Assembly (NCBI GenBank): GCA_023375785.1
Contig: SZWC01023240.1
Location: forward strand, 17,680 to 40,697
Reading direction: 5' to 3'
DNA length: 23,018 nt
Source: Penium margaritaceum
Lineage: Eukaryota > Streptophyta > Zygnematophyceae > Desmidiales > Peniaceae
Shown here: positions 9,137-17,590 of the stretch, in pieces
How the letters are laid out: every line of letters begins with the position of its first letter
Position numbering within the stretch: position 1 is the first letter of the stretch
Program-made: the position numbers and the translations under genes
The notes under the pieces: generated by a model
Seen by the model: the letters and a program-made list of their open reading frames with translations, nothing else
Databases searched by the model: none
Told to the model about the DNA's origin: nothing

Positions 9137-9700
9137 CTAATAGTGTGCCATGTGCGTTCGAAACGCGGTTTTGGGCACATCATCTTCCGTGATGCAGATT
9201 TGATGGTCCTCAATCCGTGGTAAAGGGAATCGATTTTTCACCGTCAGCTTGTTCAACACCCGGTAATCCACGCACATGTGTAACCCATTGTCTTTTTTGT
9301 TCACAAAAAGGATTAGCGCACTGTACGGCAAGCTACTGGGCTCGATCCACCCTTTTGCAAGGTACTCTTTGATTTGGCGTTCGGTTTCTCGCCTTTCTGC
9401 TGGACTAAGGCGATACATGGGTCTGAATTCAGGAGTCGCCTTTAGTTGCAGCGAAATCGTGTGGCGCATATGTCTTTCTGGTGGAAGTCCAGCCAGTGGG
9501 TCTTCGAATACATCTGAGAACTCTGCCAATAGAGATTTAATCTCTTGTGGCGTGTCTTCTTTCACGTCATCCTCCACTTTCTGTAGGTGAGCCAAGAAGT
9601 ATCGACAACCTCGTTGAACACGCCTCTTGACCTGCATTGCAGACAAGCCGGCATGGACTTTGAGTCGGGTCAGTGATAATTCCATACTCGGAATCAACAT
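9137..9700 (-). pseudogene. Gypsy-A reverse transcriptase, N-terminal half, motif A deleted
   Basis: An open frame of 187 codons includes [74 protein letters not shown] and then RIEDHQICITEDDVPKTAF. In the family about 20 residues, including the motif A Asp (KIDLRSGY type), lie between RIED and HQI. Here they are missing without a frameshift, with the joint at about 9204/9205. Gypsy-B retains that segment. RT cannot be active. Confidence 0.88.
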
Positions 9701-9938
9701 AAAGCGGCGCTGTCCTTTTCACACAAATAAACCTTTGATTCAAAGCACATTAGAGCCATGTTGTCACGGAGCCAGGGAGCACCACGTCAAACGGGTCAAG
9801 AAGGTTGAGTACCTTCAACGTGACACTGTGTGTGTACCCTTGAATACAAGCTTTTACTTTACAAGTACCGATCACAGGTACCGTATGGTTGTCAACGACG
9901 ACAACTGCGCCATTCGATGGCTTGTACTTCAGGCCAAC

Positions 9939-10250
9939 CTATCCGGATAAGCCAAGGTTAACAAAAGATTCGTCTCCTCCAGTGTCAGCAAACACGTTCA
10001 CGGGAGCACCAGCTAGGTGTCCTTTGAACTGCATCGTCATGTTGCCGCTACTCTTCCGAGTGAACAGGCTCGATGACGGCAAGCCGAGTTTGTGTTTAAC
10101 AAGGAATCTGTATGACGGGCGTTGCAACTCCCATGATTCACCCACTTGTGTCCACCTCTTGTGGGCACGTGTGAATTCGGCTAGCACCTTCCAGTCTTTA
10201 AATTTGACTGGGTCGAAATCGTCGACAAAAGGTACCGCGAAGGTGATTGA
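9939..10250 (-). pseudogene. Gypsy-A aspartic protease
   Basis: Within an open frame that runs 10601 down to 9939, the C-terminal third reads MTMQFKGHLAGAPVNVFADTG followed by GDESFVN. It has the intact DTG triad (9978-9986) of a retropepsin in a hydrophobic strand. The frame stops at 9939 and the link to RT is broken. Gypsy-B has the matching ILVDTGVDVSFVN. The frame also contains the pre-protease region described separately. Confidence 0.8.
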
Positions 10251-10520
10251 ACTCATTGCTTTGAGGGCATTTGCTTCAATCACTGTATCACACAAATTTT
10301 GCACAGTGGTCGATGTCGCCACCACTAAGCATGTACGATCATACATCTCATCCGCAGATCCAAGGTTTAGTGGGTAATGTTGGTCAGCAAGTGTAGAATG
10401 CGGTTCAACAAGAGGAGAGAAGACAACAGAGAAATTTGAACTCGTCAAAAACTCAAGTTTTTTCACATCCTCATCTAAAAACATGAACCCACACTCGTAA
10501 TTCAATTTTACCCGTGAGTG
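10100..10520 (-). pseudogene. Gypsy-A pre-protease region, unrecognised domain
   Basis: This is the part of the 220-codon frame between the zinc-knuckle tail and the DTG protease. It reads FMFLDEDVKKLEFLTSSNFS, then MYDRTCLVVATSTTVQNL, then FKDWKVLAEFTRAHKRW and WELQRPSYRF. I do not recognise a named domain. Gypsy-B has an alignable stretch in the same place (about 18910-19330: FMFYNNDIKNFRSLSTKHFS, FKGWKLLAKLTKGYRMW, VELQRGTHAY), so it is an inherited module of this lineage. It could be a Gag C-terminal or protease N-terminal extension. Confidence 0.65.
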
Positions 10521-10537
10521 GTCCCCACTAACGTCAC

Positions 10538-10760
10538 TCAAGGATGGGGAAAACCCGCCCCACGACCTTGTCCGCCACCACGGCCGGGCCCATTGCCGCA
10601 ACCGCGACCCTGTCCACGGCTCTGTCCTCGGCCTCCTGCTACACCATCCCCACGAGGTGCTGATGCTTCAGCTAACGCCGCGGCCTCTTGTCCACCACCA
10701 GCAGCCTCAGGGCACTGAGCCCTAAAGTGGCCCGGTTGCATTCAGTTTTGGCAGAGCCCT
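10538..10760 (-). pseudogene. Gypsy-A zinc knuckle and Gly/Arg tail of Gag
   Basis: The reading gives LCQN, a TGA at 10742-10744, then MQPGHFRAQC. Spacing matches a CCHC knuckle with the second Cys codon replaced by TGA. A low-complexity stretch of Gly, Arg and Gln follows (RGQSRGQGRGCGNGPGRGG), typical of RNA-binding Gag tails. Confidence 0.75.
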
Positions 10761-11020
10761 TCGTGGAAGGCTGCGTTGTGACACTCATGTACCTCCTATA
10801 GATCGTCATTCTTGCGGTTGCGCTTGTTGTTGGGGTCCTTGTATCCACCAGCCTTCTTGCCTGGAGGGTTTACAAGCTGCTTGCCCTTGGCCCTGCCTCG
10901 CTGTCCAGCTGACTCACCAGCCCCTGCAGTGTCCATGCGCATGTAGCAGCCTTGCTGTGTACGCACGTTTGACTGTGCATCACATTAGTGTTTCTGGTTT
11001 GCCGAATCCACTTCGCTCAT

Positions 11021-11905
11021 CTAGTTGCGCAACGCCCTCCAGCTTGTCCAAGCTTGGCCAGTGGCTGTCGTGGTGGACTTGTCCTTGAGCTTCTCGCTGG
11101 CAAGACCATCACGCAAGTACTCCACCAGCATGCACTCCGGGTACTTGAAGGTTTGAGTCCCATCGCCCTCGGTGAAGCTTTTGGCTTCCTCCACGAGTGC
11201 GGCGAACTCGCTCAAGTAGGATTCGAGCGAGCTGCCAAGCTGCCTGAAGTCCTTGATCTTGTAGAAGGCGCGCTGCGCCTCCTCACATTGGGTGCACTTC
11301 TTGTGCATGATCGCGCAGAAGGCCTCCCACGGCATGGGCTGCCACTCGAGGTGCGGCTGCTGCAAAATCCACTCCTTGACCACATACTTGAAGAGTCTGC
11401 CTTCAAGTCGCGCCGTGGCAAGGTCGCCCACTGGCTGAGTGGAGCTTTGTGGACACATAGAACGTGCTCCATGCGGTTAAGCCAGTCGGTCAGCTTCACG
11501 CCCTTCCGGAAGATATTCATGCTGTGGAGGAAGAAAATGTTCATGACCGACCCCGAAGTCGTCGAGGTAGGCAAGTCGTCGCTGCCACCGGCAGTGGCAT
11601 CCGCAGCTGCGGGACGCTACGCTTGCTGCTGCATCCGCACCTGGGTCATGCTCTGTAACGCCTTGTCGAGGTCGTTGCATCGGTGGCTTGCCTCATGGAC
11701 AGCCAGGCGCTGCAGCTGGCAATCACGATCAAGATCCATGATGCTCTACCCGACGAGGTTGGCAAACGCGAACTTGAGCTCTGATGTCGTCAAAGCATCG
11801 GCGATAGCTTCCAGGGCCTCGCGTTATCCGTGCACCCTTACCCACTGCAGGAGGGTACGGTTCGCGTTCACGCCTCCAAGGAGTCCCACCTTTCAGAGGA
11901 GATTG
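11021..11905 (-). pseudogene. gag: Gypsy-A Gag capsid region
   Basis: From about 11880 the reading is ANRTLLQWVRVHG, stop, REALEAIADALTTSELKFAF, a helical stretch with DRDCQLQRLAVHEASHR, then MNIFRKGVKLTDWLNRMEH. After a frameshift near 11440 it continues RLFKYVVKEWI, WEAFCAIMHKKC, FRQLGSSLESYLSEFAALVE and LVEYLRDGL. This matches the retrotransposon Gag pattern of a Trp/Phe-rich helix, then L.QG..S...YL..F..L, then F..GL. Several stops and one shift break it. A 370-codon open frame on the opposite strand overlaps this region. Confidence 0.75.
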
Positions 11906-12868
11906 TTGGAAATTCTGTTCCAACGTGGCTCTGGCCGTCTAGTATTTGCACGGCATGTTTGGGCAAGTTCGGAGATGAAGCGTGAGCTTTCTGGTCGCCT
12001 CACGCTATGTGGGAGAGGACTTGAGACAGTCAGTTTTGCGAAGAGGATAACGTCATTTTGCGTTTTTTTTTGTACATGGACACAATCAAAACATTTATAG
12101 GGCTAGTCATGAGATCTCCAACGCACCAAACCGTGCACGATTTGGCCAAGCGTAGCCTAAGTTATGCTTGCCGAAGCGCAGGTCTCACCCACCACAGAAA
12201 CACCTAACGTTTCCATGGCGCGCACACACCGTGGCGCCTTCCTTCACGTGCGAAGCACTTTTCCCAAGGCGCAGATCCCATTGCACGTGGTGTTGGGGTC
12301 CCCCTGCACTGTTTCCACGCACCCTTTCCACTTTTGGGTCGAGTTTGGTGATGGGGTGTGACGAGGTTCGAAACCTGTCCGCGGACCTGCAGTCAGATTT
12401 TTTACTGTCCCCGAGTAACAAAACGTACTACTGAGTTTTGGACGCCGAGCCAGGTTTTTGGCTAAGTCCCTCAGTAACAACCTGCACTTCTGGATCCGGT
12501 GGATGATCCGCCGGATCAGGTGGATCATCCACCGGACGCCTCGGCAGGCCTATCGGAGCAATTTTCTCCAGATGGTAAATTTGTTACTCGGTCCGGTCGA
12601 TTATCGACCGGATTTCGAGTCGCAGCCGGCTCCCACAGCCGCTGCGCACACCCCAACTTTGGAAGGTCATATCCCCCTCGTTACTTGTCCGATTCTGGCG
12701 AAACAGCTTCCACCGGATTAAGCGACTCGTCAACTTTAAGGGGCAATCCTTCACATTAGGATCTGAGTAATCCTCGAGTCACCAGATCTGCCGGCGCAGA
12801 GTTTCTACTTTCTGGCGGCTTGTCGGCGCATCTCGGCGCCGCACTTGGGCATGCGGAGGGGCAATTTT
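11906..12868. other. Hairpin-rich block inside Gypsy-A, no coding similarity seen
   Basis: This ~960 bp lies between the Gag N-terminal reading and the capsid reading. No frame on either strand gives recognisable protein. It holds a 10-bp palindrome (12377-12386), a 12-bp inverted repeat (12411-12422 with 12580-12591), a 15-bp perfect inverted repeat with a 12-nt loop (12495-12509 with 12522-12536) and a 10-bp inverted repeat around one base (12592-12612). It starts near a small hairpin, GTTGGAA/TTCCAAC, at about 11909-11928. It may be an extra insertion or a structured non-coding part of the element. Confidence 0.5.
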
Positions 12869-13590
12869 TCAACAGAGACTGTCGTCGGCGACGACGCTCA
12901 AGTGGACGCTGCCCTTCCCCTTTGCGGCCACATCGTAGGAAGGGGGGTCCGTCCCTATTCCTCCGAGGGGTACCGTATCTCCACTGTCGATGGTGATCTT
13001 GGGTCGGCCTTCCTCCTCGGCAACAAACTCTGCGAGTCTACGACGGTCGTTGCGAATTGCCTTTGCAGCGTATTTGTGTGGCTCGTTCTTGCAGGAACTT
13101 CCCGAGTGACTACTTTCACCGTCCTTCCTGCTCTCGGCAGTCTCGCTGTCGTCGGCAGCTTCAGGCGATGCGGCGGGTGCCTTATCCTTCTCAAGCAATT
13201 GGCTCGATTTCACCGCACATTGATGGCGATGGTCGTGATCCTCGTCGCCTTCCCCATCTTCGGAGTCGTGCTCTTTATCGGGGTCCCCCTCTAGGTGATC
13301 CTCCTCCATCGTGTCATCTGTCGCGTATGGGTCATCCACGTGCGCGTCGACAAGTTTGTCGAGCACTTTTTCGGCCTCCGCACGCTTCTCGGTGTCGCCG
13401 AGGTTGGCGTCGTTGCCTTAGGCGGTATGGTGGCCTTAGGCGGTATGGTTGCCTTATGCAGCATGGTTGCCTTTGGATTGGCAACCGTGCTCACGGTGGC
13501 GGCTCCCAAAATTTGGAGTCCGCCGAGGGCGTGTGGTGAGAACGTCACCACCTTGCCCTTGTTGGTCTTGGATGGTCCGTCACTTGCCAT
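12869..13590 (-). pseudogene. Gypsy-A Gag N-terminal region, acidic
   Basis: The reading starts MASDGPSKTNKGKVVTFSPH at 13590. It passes through a short repeat KATIPPKATIPPKATT (18-bp tandem units), shifts frame near 13405, and continues EKVLDKLVDAHVDDPYATDD into a strongly acidic, His/Asp/Glu-rich stretch that ends at TGA 12869. Low complexity precludes a domain call. Its position after the leader and before the capsid reading, and a similarly acidic region in Gypsy-B (20991-21470), support it as the polyprotein start. The start at 13590 is a plausible ATG only. Confidence 0.6.
13415..13478. repeat. 18-bp tandem repeat in Gypsy-A gag
   Basis: There are three 18-bp units starting GCCTTAGGCGGTATGGTG at 13415, 13433 and 13451 (the third diverged), plus a partial fourth. 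On the coding strand they give the Lys-Ala-Thr-(Ile/Met)-Pro/Leu-Pro/His repeat. Confidence 0.85.
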
Positions 13591-14440
13591 CTCGTCGCTC
13601 GTGCAACTAGCACGTGAAGATCGTTGTAAGGATCACCCCACAACATTGAGGAGGAATCGCCTCCCGCAAACCCCTTGCTCTCACAATCGGTGAGACAATT
13701 ACATATTCAATTTCTGTTTTCCTAGGCCGCCACGACGGCACAAGGTCGTGGTTTTTTGGAACTAGACTTCCTAAGCTGTGACTCATGGTGATTGGCAAGG
13801 ACTATTACCTAGGAAAATAGAAAACTACAAGACAATGCAATGAGGAGGAATGTGAGTACCGCTCACAAAACAAGGGTAAGGAGTGACGAGGAGAATTCTA
13901 ACAATTCCTACCAAGTCTTTCACTCTCTCTTCCAATGTCTGGTCTTCCTCTTGTCTTCTTTTCTTCCTTGGTCTTCTCTTCACGCTCCTTGACGTCTATC
14001 GCGTTCTTGGGTAGCGTCTCCCTTGAGCCGGCGGCATTGGCGAGTCGCCAAAAATCTTCAAGGTGTCACCCTTCTTCTTTTTAGGGTGCTCTCAGGCCGT
14101 GAGAGTCCCTAAGCTTGGGAAGGAGTGCTGTCCCAATGAAATAGTTTTGAAAGAGCCTTGAAAATGGGGAGGTTTTGTGGTTTTTTAGGGTGGGAACTCC
14201 CCACTCCATCCCACAAAAATCATCCTAGCACTCTAGAAGTGAGGAGAAGCTAGAAGGAACAGTCTCCATCAAGTACAGCTCTTTTCAAGCTCTCTAACGC
14301 TCTTTACGGCGCTTCAATCCGTGAGATGTAGATGTCCTAGTCCCTTATGGCATTTTTACTGTTGCTTGTAGCTGCCGGCGGCGTTTTACATGTGACGTAG
14401 CTGCCTTTTCCATTGAACCCTTGGTCACGAGGGTCGTCTC
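13591..14440 (-). other. Gypsy-A untranslated leader
   Basis: About 850 bp lie between the primer site and the first plausible gag ATG. No coherent protein is seen. It contains a near-perfect 16-bp inverted repeat (13711-13726 with 13808-13823, one mismatch) enclosing a smaller hairpin, CCACGAC/GTCGTGG. In other LTR elements this region carries dimerisation and packaging structure; that role here is inference. Confidence 0.6.
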
Positions 14441-14453
14441 GCTTTGAGAACCA
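14441..14453 (-). other. Gypsy-A primer-binding site, degenerate Met type
   Basis: On the element's strand TGGTTCTCAAAGC starts one base after the LTR end (CCGTTACA). It aligns to TGGTATCAGAGC with one extra base and one to two mismatches. Its placement is right. The tRNA identity is probable but not certain. Confidence 0.65.
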
Positions 14454-14454
14454 T

Positions 14455-15132
14455 TGTAACGGGTCGAGTCCCCAGCTCCTGCTCTGAAGTCGTCGTCAGA
14501 GTTCGCAGAATGGCGTTCTCAGTCCGTGTGAGGGGTTTACTCCCTTCACAGGACTGAGGGGCAATCGTCATCAACAACCCAGAGCAGGGAGACTCGAATA
14601 TTTTGAGTTTTCAGAGGTCCAATTTTGTTTTTAACCCTACCCCTAGTTTTGGGACCCAAACCGGGGGTTTTCACCTCAAATTCGTGTGTTCGCACGAGTT
14701 ATTCTGTTTATTTTATGTTGAATTTTGTCGCAAACGAACTTTTATTTACGTTTTGACATTCTGGCGCGAAATTGTCGCGTGCGAGGCACACTAGCAATTT
14801 GTGTCAGTTCTCTCTCGTCTCTCGTCCCTCGTCCCCCTCCCTCGTCCTCGCTTGCTCGCTTGCGAGGAGGGCGAGCGGGGGCGAGGGCACGAGGCCAGGT
14901 GGCCTTGCCCTCGAGGCCCTCACGGGCCCTCCGCTGCCGATCGGGCTCAGGCCGCGATCGGCGGCTGACGGCTGGCCGGCTGGTCACTCGGCCGGCCGTC
15001 GGCCGTTCAGCCGGCCGGCAGCCAGCTGGCCAGCAGCCAGCGAATAGCTGGCCGTGGGTCAGCCTTTGCTGACGCAAGGGGTGGTGTGCTACCACCCCTT
15101 GGAGGGAGGCCCGAACCGGCCCTTCCGCTACA
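14455..15132 (-). repeat. Gypsy-A 5' LTR (678 bp)
   Basis: On the plus strand it runs from TGTAACGGG to CCGCTACA and matches 5708-6407 throughout, with mostly C/T and G/A differences. It retains the E2F-type core (14763-14771), the GTGTTCGCACGAGTT hairpin with one mismatch, and the GGCCGG-rich block (about 14960-15045). It is followed by GTCTG at 15133. Confidence 0.9.
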
Positions 15133-15137
15133 GTCTG
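15133..15137. other. Target-site duplication of Gypsy-A, right copy (GTCTG)
   Basis: This is the second copy of the five bases found at 5703-5707. It directly follows the LTR terminus CTACA. Confidence 0.92.
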
Positions 15138-15182
15138 TCTTGACTGTAGTTTTTTTTTGTTCTAAAACTTCTTTGTGTTGCA
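15138..15182 (-). repeat. Gypsy-B 3' LTR, right part
   Basis: This is the continuation of 5328-5707 after removing Gypsy-A and one copy of its target duplication. It ends TGTTGCA directly before the Gypsy-B purine tract, giving the TG...CA LTR ends. Confidence 0.7.
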
Positions 15183-15199
15183 TTCCTCCCCCTTTTGTT
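15183..15199 (-). other. Gypsy-B polypurine tract
   Basis: On the element's strand AACAAAAGGGGGAGGAA abuts the LTR start TGCAAC. It ends in the same GGGGAGGAA-like sequence as the Gypsy-A tract. Confidence 0.8.
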
Positions 15200-15474
15200 A
15201 CAAATTGTCCTCGATTTGGTTTCATCTTTCGTGAAGAGGTGGTTTACTCTCGGCCTTCCATCATTGACGATGAAAGTGCCAGTCCATGAAGAGGATAACA
15301 TCATGATTTGGCAAACTTCATAACTGAGAGATTATTTAGCTTAAAAAAAAAAAAAAAAAAACAGTGGCCACACTTCCTCCCCCGTCACATGAAGTGATCC
15401 CGCGACAGGTGCCCAGGTGTCCCCGTGGTAGGCTGTTGGGAGTAAGCCAAAGATGAGCCCAAGGGCCAGTGCCG
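15200..15474 (-). other. Gypsy-B 3' untranslated region with A19 run
   Basis: No protein similarity is seen. The plus strand has 19 consecutive A at 15343-15361 (T on the element's strand). Because it reads as poly-T on the sense strand, it is not the element's own poly(A) tail. Confidence 0.6.
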
Positions 15475-15720
15475 TTATCCTCTTAAGGGTGCCCATTTTT
15501 GGGTGGTACCTCCGAGGGCACGCTTGTTCCGATGGGCAGCCAGGTCCTCCCAGTATTCCGCAATTGTAGTAGTAGACACTCGTGACTCTGGCTCCCAAGT
15601 GTTGTGGTCAGGTCCAAAACTGGCCCAGTGGATAAAGTAATCCTTAACCACTCGCTCGTGCAAACTATGTTCATGGTGTTGGAGGATGCGGTGCACCTCA
15701 CACTGGCCTTCTGCGGTGAG
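15475..15720 (-). pseudogene. Gypsy-B chromodomain
   Basis: A minus-strand frame reads AEGQCEVHRILQHHEHSLHE, then VVKDYFIHWASFGPDHNTWE and PESRVSTTTIAEYWEDL. It contains the chromodomain landmarks: a YEV-like start (Cys replaces Tyr), RIL.H, the YF..W.S.G..HNTWEPE box and a closing helix. About 50 residues are open, so this is the better preserved of the two chromodomains here. It is the C-terminal end of the integrase polyprotein. The frame closes at 15475. Confidence 0.88.
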
Positions 15721-16700
15721 GACATCAAGACTGGGTGGCTGAACAAACCCCTATGTGGTGTAGGGTGCAAGGAGATTCATGTGAGAAGTATCATGGATGT
15801 GCATAGCTGGTGGGAGGGCCAACCGGTAGGCCACAGTTCCCAACTTTTTTGTCATCATGAAGGGTTCCAGCCACTTTGGCAACATCTTTCATGCACCCGG
15901 TGTTTTCAGCTACAAGTTTTGCGTGCTTCAAATCACATGATCTCCGATGGAGAATGTCAACTCATGACGTCTATGTTCAGCATAGGCCTTCTGGCACTGT
16001 CAAGGCGCATACAAGTGAGCCTTGGCATCCTGCCAGAGGGCGTCCATACGCTTAGCAAAGGCCTGGGCAGAGGACACCTGATCACCACTGCACTGCAGTT
16101 CACCATTGAAGCGGGTACCATCGGATGCCGACCGTGCTTGAGGAAGAATGGGATGAAGCCGGTCAATTGGTTGACCGCATTGTTTACGGCAAACTCGTCT
16201 GGGGCCATGAGTCGATGTACATCCAGAGCATATGTTTGAATGTACGGTTCATACGCTCTATTGGCCCATCAGTTCGGGGATGAAATGCCGAGGACATGCT
16301 TTGTCGTGTTCCAAACTAGCTTGCAAAGCGTGGATCACCGCCAGAGATGATGCGGATGGGTAAGCTATGGTACTTGATGACGGCTTTAAAGAAAAGCCCG
16401 GTAGTCTCTTCCGTTGTGATGCAGGTTGCTGTGAGCATGAAATGGGCTATTCCCGTTTCATGCTACTCACGACAACCAAGATGGCATCGTGGTCTTTCTT
16501 GGTTTCTAGGAGTCCCATTATGAAATCTATGGACACCGACTCCCATGGGTTGTTGGGGAGTGGTAGAGGTTGGATGAGCCCTGTAGGTCCCTTTTTCGAA
16601 GTTTTATTGCAAAGGCACACATCACATATCATGCAATACTACCTGATGTCACTACTCTAGCCTGATCACCAGTAGTGCTCAGCCAAAGCATATCCTGTCT
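15721..16700 (-). pseudogene. Gypsy-B integrase
   Basis: The zinc-finger half reads HYWWSG, stop, then MICDVCLCNKTSKKGPTGLI (about 16570-16675). The core follows with WESVSIDFIMGLLETKKDHD (first Asp kept). Out of phase, it continues KYHSLPIRIISGGDPRFAS. The second catalytic Asp of the SDR motif is Gly (16340-16342). AFHPRTDGPIERMN carries the Glu. Next come EFAVNNAVNQLTGFIPFFLK, HGRHPMVPA and SSAQAFAKRMDALWQDAKAH, then KWLEPFMMTKKLGTVAYRL with IHDTSHES as a decayed GPY/F module. Stops and frameshifts are frequent. Confidence 0.82.
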
Positions 16701-16860
16701 TCTCCAACCCGATGTGGTCTAAGGAAGAAATACTATGGAACTCAAACATGATATGTTGTCGCAAGTTGTTGACATCCGGGACCACCACCTCCTCGCCATG
16801 CCAGTAAAACCCGGCAGCCTGCACGAGGTCATGGGGTTCAATGTTCGTTGGCTCGGTGAA

Positions 16861-17590
16861 CTAGGGGCCCAAAGTGTAGCCCGTCCAAATGCAATTCTTG
16901 AAAGGGGTCACGCTGACCCATGGCCGTGGGGGTGGATAGAGTTGGTTTGTGTGCAATGTTGTCTCCATCACAATAGAAAAAAAGTGTGGGTTTGTGATCG
17001 CATTATTAATGAGCATGAGGCTCACGTGTGAAGGGTTCCGATTAAATGGATCTGCCACGTTAGCCCACCCTAATTTGTACTATCATGTGAATGTGAAGGG
17101 ACTCAAGTATTTGCTCCACCGCGCCTGTTGTTGTGAGAGGTTTGGTTGCATCGGGAAGTATGTGAGAGGGTTGTGGTCTATGACCACCATTCTTTGTTCC
17201 TCTAGGCAGCACCATAGATTGAATGGATGTACGACTGCTAGTAGCTCTTGATTCCTACTGGCGTACTTGGTCTCTGCATCTAAGAGCTTACGGCTCTCAT
17301 AGGCAACAGTGCGGCCATCTTGCACGAGCATGGCTCCCAACTCTCTAACCGATGTACCTCCCATGGCTTCTTTGGATCCGGGAGTGCAAGTACAAGTGCC
17401 GAGATCAGCATCGCCTTCACAGTCACAAAAGCCTCACTATACTTACTTACCAAATCCATGTGCTCGCTTTCCGGGTCAGGACAGTGATAAGGTTCACTAA
17501 CGTGGAGTAGCCTCTCATAAACAGTCGGAAGTAGTTTTTGAGTCCAAGGAAAGAGCGGAGCTAACCCAATGTCTTGGGTTGAGGCCATTC
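16861..17590 (-). pseudogene. Gypsy-B RNase H and linker to integrase
   Basis: The reading includes ALPDPKKPWEV (near 17390), LGAMLVQDGRTVAYESRKLL, YASRNQELLAVVHPFNLW, MVVIDHNPLTYFPMQPNLSQ, ARWSKYLSPF and NVADPFNRNPSH (about 17030-17058). Both the DHNPL and VADP acidic positions lost in Gypsy-A are kept here. The first part (CDAS motif) is disrupted by a frameshift near 17370. From about 17030 the frame runs into the variable linker before integrase. Confidence 0.82.

Larger units (their letters stand above)
5708..15132 (-). mobile_element. Gypsy-A: complete-length Ty3/Gypsy chromovirus (9425 bp)
   Basis: This copy is flanked by the 5-bp duplication GTCTG and has both LTRs with TG...CA ends, a purine tract at 6408-6419 and a Met-like primer site at 14441-14453. 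On the minus strand it encodes, from right to left, gag, pre-protease region, protease, RT, RNase H, integrase and chromodomain. Every module has stops or frameshifts, RT lacks motif A, and integrase and RNase H have lost catalytic Asp residues. The LTRs differ at roughly 33 of the first ~255 aligned bases by eye count, almost all transitions, so the insertion is not recent. Confidence 0.92.

Noticed and set aside
12845..13294. Plus-strand frame with hydrophobic, membrane-like composition
   Set aside because: It is antisense to the acidic Gag head. Asp/Glu codons read in reverse give Val, Leu and Phe, which mimics membrane segments.
13415..13478. Possible CRISPR-like or minisatellite array
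   Set aside because: It is a short in-frame 18-bp tandem duplication within gag, with no spacers.
15604..16239. Plus-strand 211-codon frame
   Set aside because: It is antisense to the Gypsy-B integrase and chromodomain, which are recognisable on the minus strand.
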